NCBI RefSeq assembly: GCF_000512585.2
Contig: NC_089245.1
Span: forward strand, 992,001 to 1,056,000
Direction: 5' to 3'
DNA: 64,000 nt
DNA from: Kwoniella bestiolae CBS 10118
Taxonomy: Eukaryota > Basidiomycota > Tremellomycetes > Tremellales > Cryptococcaceae
In this document: positions 60,676 to 64,000 of the stretch, piece by piece
Position numbering within the stretch: position 1 is the first letter of the stretch
How the letters are laid out: each line of letters begins with the position of its first letter
Notes under the pieces: model-generated
What the model saw: only the letters and a program-made list of their open reading frames with translations
Databases searched by the model: none
What the model was told of the DNA's origin: nothing
Made by a program: the position numbers and the translations under genes

Positions 60676-62067
60676 TTTGTAGCCTGTTTAAAATGAGTGT
60701 GGGCGAAATGAATGTGATGGTATGGCTATATCAATCAAAGGGGGCTGTGAGGATATACTATCGATGAATCGATGAAAGTCAGTTGACAGAGTTCCCGTTA
60801 TGGATGTTCTGGAAGACTCACCAACTACTTTATAGCTATTCTACAGCTCGAATTTTATTTCTTATTTACTTGATATGAGGTATGATCAAAATCTGCGATA
60901 TGATGGGAAGCGGAGTGGACTAGCGAGGTAATGACCAGAATGCAGATTCTACTTTGATCTCGTTGTAAAAGCCGTTTCCACCTCAGCAGGTGGTTGTGAT
61001 AATGACACAGACCACCGCGTCACCCGAGCGTCACTTTGGGTTTTAAATAGATGGATAGCTTTGATCCTCAATTGTCTTTGATCTATCGCTCTAGTCGTTC
61101 CTACCCTTTCTATCTCCTGGTCGTCAAGGTTGGTCGTTACAACTCTGATTCTACCGTTGGGTCAGCGGGGACCGCGATGGTGATAGTGTGGGTATTACTA
61201 TATCGATGAGCTGGATGGAGTTGGTGTTGATGTATGTTTATGACATTTGATGTTAATCACAGTATCGGTGGAAGGATGTTGATGATGAATGGAGTGTATC
61301 AAAGGTGGTTGTGGTGGGTGGATATCAAACTCGTGGCAGTGTAGTGTATTAGCAGTGTAAATCTTTTGATTGAGAATCCCGTGTTCGTGTTCGTGTCATT
61401 GTCCGCGTCGTGGTGGGTGATATCCTTTATTGATCTTTGACCGAGCTCTGATAAAAGAGGATATCCAGAATGATCAAGATAGCATACACGTCCGAATCAT
61501 TCAGCAGGCTACAGTACTAGGTACTACTATGAGTGGATCCGGCGGCCTAACATAGAGTACAGTACTCGTGAAAATGGACAGGTTAATGATGGCACGCACA
61601 TTCTCTGCCTCATCCCGGATTCAGGAACACCACAGTCGCGTCGGATGGTAGTGTACTCAGCCTACTTAGTCAGCTTACGCCGTAATACCCGTAGAGTCAC
61701 TGCACTACAAAATGGATTAACTACGTCTGCTTCTCCATTTCGGATCCGATAACATATAACACACAAGGAAACGCGTTTGAGACCGGCGGTCATTCATCAA
61801 CACCACAATCACACTCGCTCTCAACCCTGCAGGTAACAATCCTCTCTCTACCTTTCGGGATTAGGATTACTGGTTGATATACATATGGCATATGGCACAT
61901 GGATGTATATCATGCTCAATTTGAGCTCATTGCGACTGACCAGTTCATGCATCCAGCATGGACGAAAGAGACAATATCGCACTACCGGGTCAAAGCAAGG
62001 ACCAGCCACAACTGGGGACACTTATAACGATACATGATGATATACAACAAACAGTTATGCACTGATA
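60676..62067. other. 1.4-kb intergenic region upstream of the flippase
   Basis: Holds the flippase promoter and the 3' flank of the PPR-like gene. GTGTTC repeats occur near 61380-61397 and several GTTGATG-type repeats near 61200-61300. No gene recognised. Confidence 0.45.
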
Positions 62068-64000
62068 CTAATGATATACCACCCCATAATCCGATGCAAT
62101 GCAAGAATCAACTCTATTCTGTTCTCTCCTCCTTCTATCATCCCATACGCAGGATCTGATACTACCTAGGTCGACGACGCTCTTTCTATCATCCTGTTCA
62201 ACTTGAGCATCCAATCTAGGTGGTGGAGGTGGTTTCAGGCTTTGTAAAAACGTCAAAAACCCTTTCTTCCCCCTCCACCCAGTCCGTCTCATCACATCCT
62301 CCACATCGACCTCCCTCCCACTCTTGATATCAACCAACATCCTAGCTCCAACCGCTCCCTTATCCCATACTCTCCCTTCCGACTCGCCATTGACCTCTCT
62401 CCAGGACGCTTCCACCCGATAGGCTTCATCAACCCTATCAGTCATAGCCAAGTTGATCATCAACCTTCCAACTACGTTCGATTTTATCCTGAATCCCGAA
62501 GAAGAAGAAGAAGAAGAAGAAGAAGACGAACGGACCGAGGCGTCGAACACTGCCAGAGCACTTTCAAGGTGGTCCGAGTCGATGAGAATTCGAATCATGT
62601 TGGATACGACCCTGTTGTTCGGTTTGATGGATTTAGAAATCATCTCTTTGTATAGGTGTATTGCGTATCCTAACGTCTCTTCGTGATTTAATCTACTTTC
62701 CCCCTCCTCTTGCCTATCATTCCTTTTACTAGAGGCGAAGATGAGATTCGATAATACTGTATTATATATCTTGATTGCTCTTACATCCTCCCCATTCACC
62801 TGTTGAAGCAGGTGCAATACCTTGATCCTATCTTGCGATTTAACAGACCTAGACAAGTTGGATACTATAATTTCGATAACCTCAGACGGGATAGGATTGC
62901 CCTGTAAGATCCTTTCGTTAAGATTTAATGCCAAATCCGTATCCTGTATTCCACCTGTACTCAATCCCTGGGTCAGAGCCAACACAAGTGGTGCAAGGGA
63001 ACGACCATAGTTCTCTGACCACAGATAATCTTTGATATGCCTTTCCAGCAATATAGCTCTGGACGGGGAAGACTTCATCCCAATAGATCGAATGAATAAC
63101 AACATATCCGGTTTTCTAATTGCCATTCCGTCCGCCATGAGATCAGAGTACAGCCGAGAGGCAAAGTGGAGATGGTGATTGGGCGAAGTGAGGGAATGAC
63201 GAAATAGCTTTTGCCATAGGAATAGATTCTTAATTGACCATCGGAAAGGTGGATTGGCAGATCGAGCATATTGGTAGATCTTTCTTGATAAGATATAGCC
63301 TTCCGATGAAGGTAAACATGCGAGGATCAGTCGGAATAATGGGATGATCGATTCAGAGGGGAGTTGAGAGGTGATTTGACTTTCGTGTAGTAGTTTAGTG
63401 TATCGAATGATCAGTTTATCGATTTCCTGAGGTGTTGAGTAAGAAGGGGACGTCCGTTTTGCGTTGTATAAGCCGATGGTCAGGGACGAGATCAAAGCGG
63501 TACAATCGCCTTCTTTATGCTGGAGAGCAAGTCCGAGGAGTCGTATTGCCGCATCCAATCGAACCACGACATCATCTTGAGAAGATCTAGCCACTGATAT
63601 TCCTCTTCCTACCAAACCACCGACATTCATCTCGCCGTTCTCCAGGATTTCCAATGCTTTCTGGACCCTCGTTCTAGCTCTTCTGGTGGCCGAATCCAAT
63701 GCTTGATATAGTATACGAGAGGTCCTAGATATCGGATCGATATTCAACGATGTTAAGATGGAAGGAACCAACTCTTCTAAACCATCCCCATCTTCTGCTT
63801 TCGACAACTTTCGCATCACTTTGTGTAGATGAGTCATCTTGATATCCACACCCTGCTCGATACACCAGGTAATGTTCCTCAAAGATTGCTTGAGACCTTC
63901 CGACGAGCTTCCACTGGACATCACCAGGATCTCTCCGATATAATAACCCAGAGAGGTGGTCACACTTTTCTTCCTGACCATATCTAATACCATCTCCTCG
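62068..64000 (-). CDS. PPR/TPR-like helical repeat protein, 5' end outside window
   Basis: One long intronless exon of more than 640 residues. It carries helical-hairpin repeats of about 35 residues typical of pentatricopeptide proteins. The best are TLGYAIHLYKEMISKSIKPN with NRVVSNMIRILIDSDHLESA and LAVFDASVRS, then SNVVGRLMINLAMTDRVDEA. Such proteins usually bind organelle RNA, so a mitochondrial role is probable but not shown, since the N-terminus is missing. A run of about ten Ser (62498-62530) interrupts the last repeats. The stop is at 62068. The frame is still open at the window edge, so the ATG at 63993 is not necessarily the start. Confidence 0.7.
   Translation of the reverse strand, partial: EEMVLDMVRKKSVTTSLGYYIGEILVMSSGSSSEGLKQSLRNITWCIEQGVDIKMTHLHKVMRKLSKAEDGDGLEELVPSILTSLNIDPISRTSRILYQALDSATRRARTRVQKALEILENGEMNVGGLVGRGISVARSSQDDVVVRLDAAIRLLGLALQHKEGDCTALISSLTIGLYNAKRTSPSYSTPQEIDKLIIRYTKLLHESQITSQLPSESIIPLFRLILACLPSSEGYILSRKIYQYARSANPPFRWSIKNLFLWQKLFRHSLTSPNHHLHFASRLYSDLMADGMAIRKPDMLLFIRSIGMKSSPSRAILLERHIKDYLWSENYGRSLAPLVLALTQGLSTGGIQDTDLALNLNERILQGNPIPSEVIEIIVSNLSRSVKSQDRIKVLHLLQQVNGEDVRAIKIYNTVLSNLIFASSKRNDRQEEGESRLNHEETLGYAIHLYKEMISKSIKPNNRVVSNMIRILIDSDHLESALAVFDASVRSSSSSSSSSSSGFRIKSNVVGRLMINLAMTDRVDEAYRVEASWREVNGESEGRVWDKGAVGARMLVDIKSGREVDVEDVMRRTGWRGKKGFLTFLQSLKPPPPPRLDAQVEQDDRKSVVDLGSIRSCVWDDRRRREQNRVDSCIASDYGVVYH
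62498..62526 (+). repeat. (GAA)n microsatellite encoding poly-Ser on the minus strand
   Basis: About nine GAA units inside the PPR-like coding exon; read on the minus strand as TTC/TCT-type repeats they lie in the frame giving a serine run. Confidence 0.9.

Noticed and set aside
1..64000. tRNA genes, transposons, CRISPR arrays or viral insertions
   Set aside because: No cloverleaf box sequences, terminal repeats, transposase or reverse transcriptase motifs, or spaced repeats were seen by eye. A tRNAscan or RepeatMasker run would settle it.

Overview
This is nuclear DNA of a fungus, very probably a basidiomycete of the Tremellomycetes (Cryptococcus/Kwoniella type). The genes are packed on both strands and nearly all are cut by many short GT-AG introns of about 50-90 nt. 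They include a 7-TM protein of the basidiomycete DUF6534 type, a GH71 alpha-1,3-glucanase, and fungal versions of lanosterol synthase, dynactin, cytochrome c peroxidase and Dnf-type flippase. The genus is inferred from gene architecture, not shown. I see no virus, transposon, tRNA, rRNA or CRISPR array.

Layout. 1-4363: lanosterol synthase (ERG7, 3' end off the window) and glyoxalase II with a spliced mitochondrial leader, both on the minus strand. 4911-5842: an unknown protein with NPF motifs (+). 6263-8316: GH71 glucanase (-). 9176-11960: mitochondrial aconitase (+). 12550-14172: a 67-residue protein and a cysteine-rich zinc-ribbon-like gene with an unresolved frame (-). 14643-16843: APH-fold kinase-like protein (+). 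17017-24268: cytochrome c peroxidase, an aminotransferase and a helical mitochondrial membrane protein, all (-). 24919-30042: dynactin p150Glued (-), divergent from eIF3k (30400-31679, +). 31926-35230: divergent dynamin-superfamily GTPase (-). 37293-40798: large Ser-rich coiled-coil protein behind a 2-kb leader region (+). 41420-42307: small unknown protein behind a clear TATA box (+). 42734-43131: small membrane-like gene (-). 43859-46018: amino-acid transporter (-). 47160-48650: RRP8 rRNA methyltransferase (-). 48955-49996: SF3a66/Prp11, with an 8-nt microexon (+). 50373-51367: a spliced unknown gene (-) and a 41-codon spliced ORF (+) sharing a 125-bp promoter. 52795-54502: DUF6534-type 7-TM protein (+). 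54936-60675: P4-ATPase flippase (-). 62068 to the end: PPR-like protein (-), 5' truncated.

The genes are mostly unrelated housekeeping functions (sterol synthesis, methylglyoxal detoxification, TCA cycle, peroxide removal, splicing, ribosome biogenesis, translation initiation, dynein transport, membrane asymmetry). There is no operon or biosynthetic cluster. Several products go to mitochondria (aconitase, peroxidase, glyoxalase II long form, the helical protein), but nothing in the layout shows co-regulation.

I did not find a complete new multi-gene system. The best leads are the cysteine-rich gene with no clean splice model, the unusual active-site motif of the lanosterol synthase, dual targeting of glyoxalase II, the Prp11 microexon, the spliced 41-codon ORF and its divergent partner, and several lineage-specific unknown proteins. 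All splice sites were read by eye, so exon boundaries are approximate unless stated.
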